Shown here in pieces: positions 17,273 through 25,694 of a stretch of DNA of 42,524 nucleotides. Source of the stretch: Lachnospiraceae bacterium (GTDB lineage Bacteria; Bacillota; Clostridia; Lachnospirales; Lachnospiraceae); NCBI GenBank assembly GCA_017553695.1, contig JAFZKG010000051.1, positions 1 to 42,524 of the forward strand, read 5' to 3'. The translations under genes were made by a program, and so were the position numbers. The notes beneath the pieces were generated by a model. It did no database searches. It was not told the origin of the DNA and was given only the letters and a program-made list of their open reading frames with translations. How positions within the stretch are numbered: position 1 is the first letter of the stretch; every line of letters starts with the position of its first letter.

Positions 17273-17968
17273 ATGGAAGATTCTATGATCAGACTGGAAA
17301 AAGTCACGAAAACCTACGGGGATAACCATACCCATGCATTGGACCATGTTAGCCTCAACATTCAGAAAGGCGAGTTCGTCTTTATCGTTGGAGACTCCGG
17401 CGCCGGCAAGAGCACCCTGTTCAAATTGCTGATCAAGGAACTGCAGCCGTCATCAGGAGAGATCTATGTCAACGGGAAGCGTGTTACCCGCTTAAGGCGG
17501 CGGAAGATTCCGATGCTCCGTCGTGACATCGGCGTCGTATTCCAGGATTTCCGTCTTCTGAAAGACCGCAATGTCTATCAGAATATCGCATTTGCGCAGA
17601 GAGTCATTTCCGTGCCGGCGTCCAAGATCCGCAAGAATGTGGCGGAAGTTCTGACACTGACAGGTATTTCTGAAAAATACCGTTCCTACCCGGATCAGTT
17701 ATCCGGAGGAGAACAACAGAGGGTCGCGCTTGCAAGAGCACTTGTTAATAAACCGAAGATCCTTCTTGCAGACGAGCCGACCGGTAACCTGGATCCGGGC
17801 AACTCCAAGATCATCATGGACATTCTGGAAGAGGTCAACCGCCGTGGCACGACGGTCGTGGTCGTTACGCATAACCACGAGATCGTGCGGCATATGAATA
17901 AACGAGTCATTAATTTAAAGAACGGCATAGTCGTAAACGATATCGGAGAAGGAGGATTGCGCGCGTGA
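17273..17968 (+). CDS. ftsE: Cell division ATP-binding protein FtsE
   Basis: The 231-residue ABC ATPase has Walker A GDSGAGKST (40-48), signature LSGGEQQRVALARAL, Walker B ILLADEPTG and the switch His in VVVTHNHEI. IRLEKVTKTYGDN at the start and the FQDFRLL Q-loop are typical of FtsE. With FtsX it transmits cytoplasmic ATP hydrolysis to a septal murein hydrolase. ATG 17273 directly follows the upstream stop; an in-frame ATG at 17285 would give the usual MIRLEKV start and cannot be excluded. Its stop overlaps the GTG of ftsX. Confidence 0.95.
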   Translation: MEDSMIRLEKVTKTYGDNHTHALDHVSLNIQKGEFVFIVGDSGAGKSTLFKLLIKELQPSSGEIYVNGKRVTRLRRRKIPMLRRDIGVVFQDFRLLKDRNVYQNIAFAQRVISVPASKIRKNVAEVLTLTGISEKYRSYPDQLSGGEQQRVALARALVNKPKILLADEPTGNLDPGNSKIIMDILEEVNRRGTTVVVVTHNHEIVRHMNKRVINLKNGIVVNDIGEGGLRA

Positions 17969-18873
17969 AAGTGAATTCATTCTTCTACTGTTTAGGTCAG
18001 GGCTTTGCCGGAATCAAACGAAATAAAGTCTTTTTCCTGGCATCCGTTGCAACGATCGCAGCCTGTGTCTTCATGGTCGGCCTTCTCATGTCGGTCATCC
18101 TGAACGTGAACTACGTCATCAAGGAAGCGCAGGATTCCGTCTGTATTACCGTATTCTTCGAACCGGAGGTCACGGAAACGGATATTGCAGACATGAATAA
18201 ACGGATCAACGAGTGGGAGGAAGTGTCCAGAGTGGAATACACCTCCCCGGAAGAGGCATGGGAAACATTCAAAGAAGAATACTTCAAGGATAATCCGGAA
18301 CTGGCCGAAGGTTTTGCCAATGATAACCCGTTGGCGACATCCGCATCCTTCACGATCTATCTGACGGAAATCTCTTATCAGCAGAAAGTGGTGGAGCGGC
18401 TGGAGTCAATGACGGGCATCCGCCAGGTCAACAAATCCGAGATCACAGCCAGTGCGCTGTCGGATTTCGGCAAGATCGCCGGTGGTGCTTCGCTTGCGAT
18501 CATCATTGTCCTTCTGGCAGTCTCCATCTTCCTGATCAGCAATACCATTACCACCGGTATTACTGTCCGGGCAGAGGAGATCCGGGTCATGAAATATGTC
18601 GGCGCGACAGACTTCTTCGTCAAGTCACCGTTTGTGTTTGAGGGTGTCATCATCGGTCTGATCGGCGCGATCATTCCGCTGGTCGTTCTGTTCTTCGTTT
18701 ACCGGTCTGCCATCAATTATGTGGTGGAGCAGCTGCAGACATTCTCAAGCGCGTTCGCGATGCTTCCTTTGAAAACGGTGTTTGTGCTGTTGATCCCGGT
18801 GTCGCTTATTCTGGGAGCCGGTATCGGACTGATCGGAAGCAGTATCGCAACAAATAAATACATCAAGGTCTGA
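17965..18873 (+). CDS. ftsX: Cell division protein FtsX
   Basis: The 302-residue permease-like protein has four membrane helices (about 22-47, 172-195, 222-243, 268-292). A large outer loop lies between the first two (about 48-170; ITVFFEPEVTETDI, SFTIYLTE), the site where Gram-positive FtsX binds its hydrolase. The GTG start overlaps ftsE by four bases (GTGA), and GGAGG lies just upstream. It pairs with FtsE, and the hydrolase encoded two genes on is the likely partner. Confidence 0.95.
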   Translation: MKVNSFFYCLGQGFAGIKRNKVFFLASVATIAACVFMVGLLMSVILNVNYVIKEAQDSVCITVFFEPEVTETDIADMNKRINEWEEVSRVEYTSPEEAWETFKEEYFKDNPELAEGFANDNPLATSASFTIYLTEISYQQKVVERLESMTGIRQVNKSEITASALSDFGKIAGGASLAIIIVLLAVSIFLISNTITTGITVRAEEIRVMKYVGATDFFVKSPFVFEGVIIGLIGAIIPLVVLFFVYRSAINYVVEQLQTFSSAFAMLPLKTVFVLLIPVSLILGAGIGLIGSSIATNKYIKV

Positions 18874-18886
18874 CAGAAAAATAAAA

Positions 18887-20170
18887 ATGGATAATTACAA
18901 TCAGCAGTTCAGTGAACAGCAATCTTTTGATATGCATGAAATTGGAAATCCGGTTCCGCCTAAAAAGCAGAAGTCCCGTTTTGGTCTCGGGTTTCTGGTT
19001 GGCGCATTAGTCGGCGCTGCAGTGATTCTGATCGGCGTGGTCGTTTACAGTTTCATAACCTACCGTAAGATGGTTGACATCTATTCCGGCGCGAAGACAT
19101 ATGAGTATGCGACTTATCAGGAAAAACTGGAAACTATCATGGAGTACCTGGAACTGTATTATATTGGCGAGGTCGACGAAGAGGAACTTCGGGACGGATT
19201 AAGCGAGGGGCTCCTGTCCGGCATCGACGATAAATATGCCAAGTATTATACAAAAGAGGAATTCGATCGGATGATGGAAGATTCCAGTGGAGAATACTGC
19301 GGGATCGGTGTCAGCATCACACAGGATGAGAGTGGCGCGATCGTGGTCTATAAAGTATTCAAGGGAACACCTGCCGAAGAAGCCGATATCCACCCGATGG
19401 ATGTGATCATTGAGGCAGCCGGAGAGCGGAACTTTGCGGATCTGGATGCGTTGGTCGCTCTGGTCCGTGGAGAAGAGGGAACAACAATAGACCTCGTGGT
19501 CCTCCGTGACGGGGAAGAGATCCCGATTACGGTGCAGCGCAGAAAGATCGTGACCCCTTCCATAGAGAGTAAAATGCTGGATGATCATATCGGTTATATT
19601 GCCATTTCCGAGTTTGACCGCGCAACAGTCACGCAATTCAACGATGCAATCACAGAACTCGAAGAAGCCGGCATGGAGGCACTGATCATTGATGTCCGGG
19701 ATAATCCGGGCGGTGATTATGATTCTGTTGTGGCGATGGCCGACCGGGTCCTTCCGAAAGGGACCATCATCACCACAAAGAATAAACAGGGAACCGTGAA
19801 AGAAGAAGTATCCGATGATGAACATCAGCTTACGATCCCGATGGTGGTTCTGGTCAATGCCAATACGGCATCGGCCGCGGAGTTGTTCTCCGGAGCCATT
19901 CAGGATTATGGTCTGGCGGATATCGTCGGGCAGCAGACATACGGCAAGGGCGTTGTACAGAGCATTTACCGGCTGAACGACGGCTCCGGCATGAAATTTA
20001 CAACAGAGACCTATTACACGCCGAGCGGACGCAGTGTGGACGGCGAAGGCGTGATCCCGGATTACGAAGTGGAACTTCCGGACGAAGTATATGAGGACGG
20101 GATCGTGACAGAGGAAGAAGATGTCCAGCTTCAGAAAGCAATCGAATTGCTGGGCGGGGGTCAGGAGTAA
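18887..20170 (+). CDS. S41 C-terminal processing protease (CtpA/CtpB type)
   Basis: The 427-residue protein has a short cytoplasmic N-terminus and one membrane helix (about 31-54), then an external protease. Domains in order are an N-terminal helical part (DGLSEGLLSGIDDKYAKYYT), a PDZ domain (about 125-215; YKVFKGTPAEEADIHPMDVI) and the tail-specific protease core. Ser329 in NTASAAEL and Lys354 in QTYGKGVVQS form the Ser/Lys dyad at the usual 25-residue spacing. It may trim or control the neighbouring murein hydrolase or other wall proteins. It follows ftsX by 13 bases. Confidence 0.92.
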   Translation: MDNYNQQFSEQQSFDMHEIGNPVPPKKQKSRFGLGFLVGALVGAAVILIGVVVYSFITYRKMVDIYSGAKTYEYATYQEKLETIMEYLELYYIGEVDEEELRDGLSEGLLSGIDDKYAKYYTKEEFDRMMEDSSGEYCGIGVSITQDESGAIVVYKVFKGTPAEEADIHPMDVIIEAAGERNFADLDALVALVRGEEGTTIDLVVLRDGEEIPITVQRRKIVTPSIESKMLDDHIGYIAISEFDRATVTQFNDAITELEEAGMEALIIDVRDNPGGDYDSVVAMADRVLPKGTIITTKNKQGTVKEEVSDDEHQLTIPMVVLVNANTASAAELFSGAIQDYGLADIVGQQTYGKGVVQSIYRLNDGSGMKFTTETYYTPSGRSVDGEGVIPDYEVELPDEVYEDGIVTEEEDVQLQKAIELLGGGQE

Positions 20171-20188
20171 AGGAGAAGATCTACGCGT

Positions 20189-21415
20189 ATGAAAAAATTG
20201 AAAAATGCAGTAAGGATCGCAATCATAATCGCCATCCTGGCAATGATCGCATGCCCGAGTGTTTACGCGGATGATATTTATGAAGCGAAGCAGCGGCAGC
20301 AGGAACTGGAGCAGGAACTGGAGGAAAGCCAGTCCAAACTGGAAGAACTCCGTGACGCAGTTGCTTCAGCAAAGGCGGAGGTCGATCAGATCGATGGTCA
20401 GATCGCACAGGTGGAAGCCGTCATCACGGATTACCAGACTCAGTCTGATCAGAAACAGTTGGAGATCGAAGACCTGCAGAGACAGATCGAACAGAAACAG
20501 CAGGAGATTGATGCGGAATATGAATCCATGAGCAAGCGGATCAAATTCCTGTATGAGAACATGGATAACTCTTATCTGGAGGTGTTCTTTACATCGGAAT
20601 CTTTTGCGGATGCTTTAAACAAGATCCAGTATCAATTGGATCTGACCAACTATGACCGGATGCAGATGGAAAAGATCAAAGGACTTCAGGCCGAGATCAA
20701 AGAAAAGAAAACTGCTGTGGAAGCAGAAAAAGCAGCAATCGATGAACTGAAACAGGCACAACTGGATCAGAAAGCCGTGCTGGATGAGATGCTGGTCGTG
20801 AAAGCAGAGGCATTAAGCAACGCGAAGGATGCGGAAGCCCGTCAGGCTGAGCAGAACGCTTATCTGGCAGGTCTCGTTGCCGAGCAGAAAGAAATCGTAG
20901 AGCAACTGGTCCGCGAATATGAAGAAAAACGCAAGAAAGAACTGGAGGAGCAGGGGATGAACGGATCCTACGTTCCATCAACTGGATCTTTCTTATGGCC
21001 GCTGCCTTATCCATATGACAGCCGTTGGATATCCTCCTGGTATGGATACCGGGAAGACCCGTTCGGCGGTGGATATGTTTCCTATCACAGCGGCCTCGAC
21101 ATCGGTGCGCCACTCAACACGCCGATCTTTGCAGTCCTTGACGGTCAGGTGGTGCTTTCCGCCGATGGATGGAACGGCGGCTGCGGCAACTATACCGTCA
21201 TCTACCACGGCGGCGGTCTGTATACCGAGTACATGCATCAGAATATTCGGAACGTTTCTGTCGGGCAGTACGTTGTGCAGGGCGAAGTCATCGGATACGT
21301 AGGCACGACCGGATCGTCGACCGGATATCACCTGCACCTCGGCGTCGTCATTTCCGATCACGGATTTGATTATACGCAGCGAGTTGACCCTGCCCCGTAT
21401 CTGGGATTGTATTAA
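20189..21415 (+). CDS. Coiled-coil M23 peptidase, PcsB/EnvC-like FtsEX partner
   Basis: The 408-residue secreted protein has a signal peptide (1-27, cleavage after VYA). A long coiled coil rich in Gln, Glu and Lys follows (about 30-255), then a C-terminal LytM/M23 domain (about 270-405). The metal ligands are present: His300 and Asp304 in HSGLDIG, and His381/His383 in HLHLG. It should be an active DD- or DL-endopeptidase. The layout of coiled coil plus hydrolase next to FtsEX matches EnvC in E. coli and PcsB/CwlO in Firmicutes, where the coil binds FtsX. AAAGGAGA before the start is its ribosome site. Confidence 0.92.
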   Translation: MKKLKNAVRIAIIIAILAMIACPSVYADDIYEAKQRQQELEQELEESQSKLEELRDAVASAKAEVDQIDGQIAQVEAVITDYQTQSDQKQLEIEDLQRQIEQKQQEIDAEYESMSKRIKFLYENMDNSYLEVFFTSESFADALNKIQYQLDLTNYDRMQMEKIKGLQAEIKEKKTAVEAEKAAIDELKQAQLDQKAVLDEMLVVKAEALSNAKDAEARQAEQNAYLAGLVAEQKEIVEQLVREYEEKRKKELEEQGMNGSYVPSTGSFLWPLPYPYDSRWISSWYGYREDPFGGGYVSYHSGLDIGAPLNTPIFAVLDGQVVLSADGWNGGCGNYTVIYHGGGLYTEYMHQNIRNVSVGQYVVQGEVIGYVGTTGSSTGYHLHLGVVISDHGFDYTQRVDPAPYLGLY

Positions 21416-21432
21416 AGAAATTGGTTTTATCA

Positions 21433-21463
21433 AAAAAGGCCGCGCCTGGTGCGTGGCCTTTTT
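21433..21463. terminator. Bidirectional terminator between convergent genes
   Basis: A 13 bp stem (21433-21445 with 21451-21463, one G-T pair) is flanked by an A run on one side and a T run on the other. It can end both the ftsEX unit on the plus strand and the galactosidase operon on the minus strand. Confidence 0.9.
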
Positions 21464-21475
21464 CCATGTCACAGA

Positions 21476-23191
21476 TCAGTCTTTTTCAAACCGTTCCGCC
21501 AGTTCCTGATAATATTGCAGCGTGGCGTCATCATAAGCAGCGGGATCATCGCTGGTAAGGAAGAGCCCACGTGTATCGCAGCAGTGTTCTGCGAGAAGTT
21601 TTTTCTGAGCATCATCCAGATGAATGTTATCTTTGCGCAGGAAGAAGACGTCGGGGTCGTTCAGATAGGCGCGGCCGTTCAGAGGCTGGCGCATTTTTGC
21701 AGTGGAGATAGCCACATTGGTGGCGTACTTTTCCGGACCGATCATGTTGCGGTAGAAAGCACCTGTCCAGTTCAGCGTCATGTCACAGCTGACACGGCAA
21801 TATTCCACTTTGCCGAATGCCGGCCAGACAGGAACACCGCAGCCCAGGATCATATGAGAGCCACAGAGTCTGCGGAGCAGATCGATGGCACGGCACATAC
21901 GGCCGGCGCGGGTCTCACAGATGAAACCATCAGCGGAGGATGGCGTTCCGAATGGTGCAGCGCCATACAGATAGTCCAGTTTGACCATGTCAAAGCCCCA
22001 TTCCTCAAAGACTGTGGAAAAGACTTTTTCCAGATAAGCGATCACTTCCGGGTTGTCGAAGTCCAGAGATACAAATCCGCCCCAGGCGACGCCGCCGTAC
22101 CATGGGTAAACCGCATTTGTATTTTTGCCAGGTGCTGACGCGTCGACAGCATCCTTTTTCATATCGCCCGTATACTTCCGCTTTGGTGCGTCTTTAGCGG
22201 TGATCGTTTCCGTATATGGCACCATGTGCCAGTCCGGATAGGCACCGGTCACTTTCATCAGCCACTCCGGGTGCTCGCGGAAGACAGAGGATCTGGCATT
22301 GCATACAAACGGCGAAAGCCAAAGTCCGGCCGTAAAGCCTTTCTCATGGATCGCGTCCACAATATATTTCATCCCATGCGGGAACTTCGTTTCATCCACA
22401 CTCAGCCAGTCTCCAACGTTCGTCTCCCAGCCGTCATCTACCTGGAACAGATCGCCCTCACGAAGGATGCGTGTGCAGCCTTCCAGATCTGACAGGATCG
22501 ACTGTTCACTGATCTTCTCGTACCGGTTGTACCAGCTAGTGTAACCCTTGAGACGGTGTGCCTTACGCGGGTGGATTCCCATCGCGTCGAACCAACCGTC
22601 AAATACTTCGTCACAGCTGCCTTCTCCGATATACAGGTCAAAAGCAGTGAAGGTTGTGCCCTGATCCAGAACCAGGCCGGCGCAGTCCTTCTGCAGCATC
22701 AGGCGTCCAAACTGGTTGCCGCCATCACCGGAATAGCCGATTCCCCAGTTGTAATAGGATTCATAAATGAGCAGGGTATAGCCGTTCGTCTCATCGTTGG
22801 AAGCAACGAGCCGATAGATATCGTTTTTATAAAAATAGCCAAAGGAATATCCGTGATTATAGCCTTCGCGATAAGGGTAGTTTGTGAAATGCAGATCACC
22901 ATAGCGGTCCAGATGCAGCCTGCGGACCAGATAGCCTGGCGCCTTCTGCAGGCCACGCGATTTACTGTTGAGAGTAAGCGGATAGCCTTCTGTCCAGGTC
23001 TGATAGCCGTTCAGATAAAACTGCTCGTCATCATCGATTCCCCATGGCATCTCCAGTTCGCAGGATCGGATGACGCCCGCCGGCAGATTTTCCCGGATGA
23101 CAAGACGGGTAGAAGTAACATCGACGGACCCGGAGAATTCCCGGAGTCCGTCGTCAGTTTGTATCGTGATAAGATAGGTTGCTTTTTTCAT
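21476..23191 (-). CDS. GH36 alpha-galactosidase
   Basis: The 571-residue enzyme lacks a signal peptide. It has the GH36 pattern: GYTSWYNRYEKI at the barrel start, FQVDDGWE, Asp406 in VKLDYLYG as the nucleophile and Asp470 in YCRVSCDMT as the acid/base. It should remove alpha-1,6-galactose from raffinose-type sugars or galactomannan fragments in the cytoplasm. It is shorter than the 700-residue classic GH36 forms, with a compact N-terminal beta domain. An extra charged insert (about residues 328-368) precedes LDFDNPEV. No good ribosome site is seen before the start. It lies 39 bases after the GH2 gene. Confidence 0.87.
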   Translation of the reverse strand: MKKATYLITIQTDDGLREFSGSVDVTSTRLVIRENLPAGVIRSCELEMPWGIDDDEQFYLNGYQTWTEGYPLTLNSKSRGLQKAPGYLVRRLHLDRYGDLHFTNYPYREGYNHGYSFGYFYKNDIYRLVASNDETNGYTLLIYESYYNWGIGYSGDGGNQFGRLMLQKDCAGLVLDQGTTFTAFDLYIGEGSCDEVFDGWFDAMGIHPRKAHRLKGYTSWYNRYEKISEQSILSDLEGCTRILREGDLFQVDDGWETNVGDWLSVDETKFPHGMKYIVDAIHEKGFTAGLWLSPFVCNARSSVFREHPEWLMKVTGAYPDWHMVPYTETITAKDAPKRKYTGDMKKDAVDASAPGKNTNAVYPWYGGVAWGGFVSLDFDNPEVIAYLEKVFSTVFEEWGFDMVKLDYLYGAAPFGTPSSADGFICETRAGRMCRAIDLLRRLCGSHMILGCGVPVWPAFGKVEYCRVSCDMTLNWTGAFYRNMIGPEKYATNVAISTAKMRQPLNGRAYLNDPDVFFLRKDNIHLDDAQKKLLAEHCCDTRGLFLTSDDPAAYDDATLQYYQELAERFEKD

Positions 23192-23230
23192 GATCGTATT
23201 ATGCGGATCGTATAAAAGAGCATATAGTTA

Positions 23231-25573
23231 TCATTCTTCCTCAGGGATGGTCACGGTGAATTCGATCGAAGTCTCCATGCCGTCCTCCGTGTAGATGATG
23301 ATGCGCCCGTCACCGTCCCAGCCGGTCGTCCGGACATAGGTGCCGCACATGCCGCCTTCCGCGGTCGCCACCATCGGACCGACCACATCTACCACGCCTT
23401 CTGCAGCAAAAGCGATCGGCATCTGTGCGTAAGAAGCAAGAGTACCATTTTCATCCACCAGACGGATCCGCACGAGTGCCATATCGTAGCAGCTCCCCTC
23501 ATATAGTTCCGTGCGGGAAGCTGTCGCTTCGATATGCAGATGATTGCCCGGTGAGCAGGTGATGCTCTTGATCACGTTGCCGTCTTTCACTGCCTCGATC
23601 CGCCATTTCGTGGAGATATTTCCCCAATTACCGATGTACTTGGCATAGAGGGCTGTGGCATCGTCCATCGACATCTTGTACTTCATGGAACAGTATGCCA
23701 GGCGGAGTTTCTCGATCAAAGGCAATTTCGGCAGGCCATATTTTTCAACGGCAAGCAGACACTTGCGCACAAGCGCTGCCTTAGCCGGCTCAAACCCTTC
23801 ATTCTTTTCCAAAAGTTCGCCGATCGTATCATTGATCTCGATCGGTCCATGGGTGAGGGAATCCCAGCCTCGCGGACGGAAGGTACTGACGTATTCATTG
23901 TTTTTATAAAGCTGTACTTCGTCGGCATTCGTGAAGGCATAGACCGGACCTTTCAGGCCGGCCGGATAATCACCGATGTCGAACGTGGAGCCAACCTCCA
24001 GTACAGGGGTGTTTTCGCCCTGGCTCATATAAACGGCTGCAGCCAGTTTCGGATTTCGGAACGAATCCAGAACGCCGTGATAGCAGACCCGGTCGCCGGA
24101 ACCGAAATCCTGATGGGTGGCATAATCGAACATGCACCACTGGAAGCATCCGGCAATGCCGCCGGACGTCATAGCCGCATCCAGCACCCGCGCATGGCGA
24201 AGGGCGTGTTCCTGCCTGTGCGTGGAAGCATCAAAAGTCTTTGTCGGGAACATATGTCCGTTGCTTTCCGAGATCAGCATCGGCTTATTCACATCCGTCA
24301 CGACCTTTTTCTTCGGCAGGCAGCCGACGTTCGTGCCGTTGTGTGAGAAATCATTATACGCGTACACATCCTCCAGCAGATGGCTCTTCTGCAGATAGCG
24401 GACGCCGCTGGTCTGCCGGGACGGATCCAATGCGTGGGCAAGATTATTCGTACGGGTGTAGAACTCGTCGTCATCCAGGCTCTCATTGATGCGGACGCCC
24501 CAGAGGATGATGGATGGATGGTTGCGGTATTGCAGGACCATCTCCTTCAGTGTATCCAGCGCATGATCTTTCCACTCCGCGTCACCAATGTGCTGCCAGC
24601 CAGGGATCTCCGTAAATACAAGGAGCCCTAAGCGGTCGCACTCATCAATGAAATACTGGCTTTGCGGATAATGCGAGGTGCGGACTGCATTGACGCATAG
24701 TTCTTCTTTCAGGATCCGCGCATCCTCGCGCTGCAGGCTTTCCGGAGCGGCATAGCCGATGTACGGGAAACTCTGGTGACGGTTCAGACCACGAATGAAG
24801 ACCTTTTCCCCATTCAGATAGAATCCGTCGGCACGGAACTCTGCCTGACGAATACCGAAGGTGGTCTCATTGTAATCCTCCCCGTCCTCGGAACTGATCA
24901 TGGTGATGCACTTATACAGATATGGATGATCCACAGACCAGTGATGGGCCTGTGAAATATAAATGTCGGATGATTTGGCACAGTTTTTCTCAGACGCGAT
25001 CAGACTTCCCTCCGCGTCGTAGATCTCCAGGTCGATCAGCATCGGCTCGCCGACGGTCGTGATGTCCACATGCACCGTGTTTTCATCCACGGTAGAGATG
25101 AATACGTCCTCAATATAGGTGTTTGGACGGATGTCCAGCCAGACATCGCGGTACAGTCCGCCGTAGGTCAGATAATCGATCACGTTCCCGAAAGGCGGGA
25201 TCTCCGGATTTTCCGTGCAGTCTAATTTTACGGCAATGATATTTCTTCCGGCTTTGAGCTGTTCTGAGATATCAATGCGGAAAGAAGTATAACCGCCGTA
25301 GTGTTTGCCGACCATTTCGTTGTTCAGATAGACTTCTGCGATGTGTGCCGCGCCGTCAAACTGCAGAAACACTTTCTGCCCGATGATCTCTTTCGGAACA
25401 TCGATTGCGTGACGGTATCCGCAGACGCACTCGTAATCGGAAGGATTGGCATAATGCAGCGGAATATTGCCTACATTATGCGGCAGACGGATCGATTCTC
25501 CGTCCAGAAAACCCTTCATGAAGTCTTCCGACCAGGTATTGGTAAATTCCCATTTGTTGTTTAAACGAATCAT
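23231..25573 (-). CDS. GH2 beta-galactosidase/beta-glucuronidase-type enzyme
   Basis: The 780-residue enzyme starts at 25573 behind GGGGG on the minus strand and has no signal peptide. An N-terminal jelly-roll (about 1-150; GYTSFRIDIS), an immunoglobulin-like domain (about 150-245) and a TIM barrel (about 245-540) follow the GH2 order. Glu364 in WGVRINES is the acid/base and Glu436 in LISESNGH the nucleophile. The extra beta domain at the C-terminus (about 540-780) resembles those of galactosidases. The exact sugar is uncertain; pairing with a GH36 enzyme suggests galactosides. Confidence 0.88.
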   Translation of the reverse strand: MIRLNNKWEFTNTWSEDFMKGFLDGESIRLPHNVGNIPLHYANPSDYECVCGYRHAIDVPKEIIGQKVFLQFDGAAHIAEVYLNNEMVGKHYGGYTSFRIDISEQLKAGRNIIAVKLDCTENPEIPPFGNVIDYLTYGGLYRDVWLDIRPNTYIEDVFISTVDENTVHVDITTVGEPMLIDLEIYDAEGSLIASEKNCAKSSDIYISQAHHWSVDHPYLYKCITMISSEDGEDYNETTFGIRQAEFRADGFYLNGEKVFIRGLNRHQSFPYIGYAAPESLQREDARILKEELCVNAVRTSHYPQSQYFIDECDRLGLLVFTEIPGWQHIGDAEWKDHALDTLKEMVLQYRNHPSIILWGVRINESLDDDEFYTRTNNLAHALDPSRQTSGVRYLQKSHLLEDVYAYNDFSHNGTNVGCLPKKKVVTDVNKPMLISESNGHMFPTKTFDASTHRQEHALRHARVLDAAMTSGGIAGCFQWCMFDYATHQDFGSGDRVCYHGVLDSFRNPKLAAAVYMSQGENTPVLEVGSTFDIGDYPAGLKGPVYAFTNADEVQLYKNNEYVSTFRPRGWDSLTHGPIEINDTIGELLEKNEGFEPAKAALVRKCLLAVEKYGLPKLPLIEKLRLAYCSMKYKMSMDDATALYAKYIGNWGNISTKWRIEAVKDGNVIKSITCSPGNHLHIEATASRTELYEGSCYDMALVRIRLVDENGTLASYAQMPIAFAAEGVVDVVGPMVATAEGGMCGTYVRTTGWDGDGRIIIYTEDGMETSIEFTVTIPEEE

Positions 25574-25601
25574 AATGCCCCCGTTCGTTTGTGTGAGCCA
25601 T

Positions 25602-25630
25602 ATTATAGCACACTATAGGCTTGTTGTGGA
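25602..25630 (-). promoter_or_regulatory. Promoter of the GH2-GH36 operon
   Basis: On the minus strand TCCACA (25625-25630) and TATAAT (25602-25607) are 17 bp apart. GTGTG/CACAC words flank the -10 box. The -35 overlaps that of the divergent promoter. Confidence 0.6.
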
Positions 25631-25649
25631 TAAAAATCAGTGATAATAT
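25621..25649 (+). promoter_or_regulatory. Promoter of the asparagine synthetase gene
   Basis: TTGTTG (25621-25626), 17 bp spacer, then TGATAATAT with an extended -10 (TAATAT 25644-25649). It shares two bases of its -35 box with the divergent GH2 promoter. Confidence 0.5.
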
Positions 25650-25694
25650 GAACTCGTCATTTTACGAAAAGACGCTTACTGGAGGAAATGTTCC

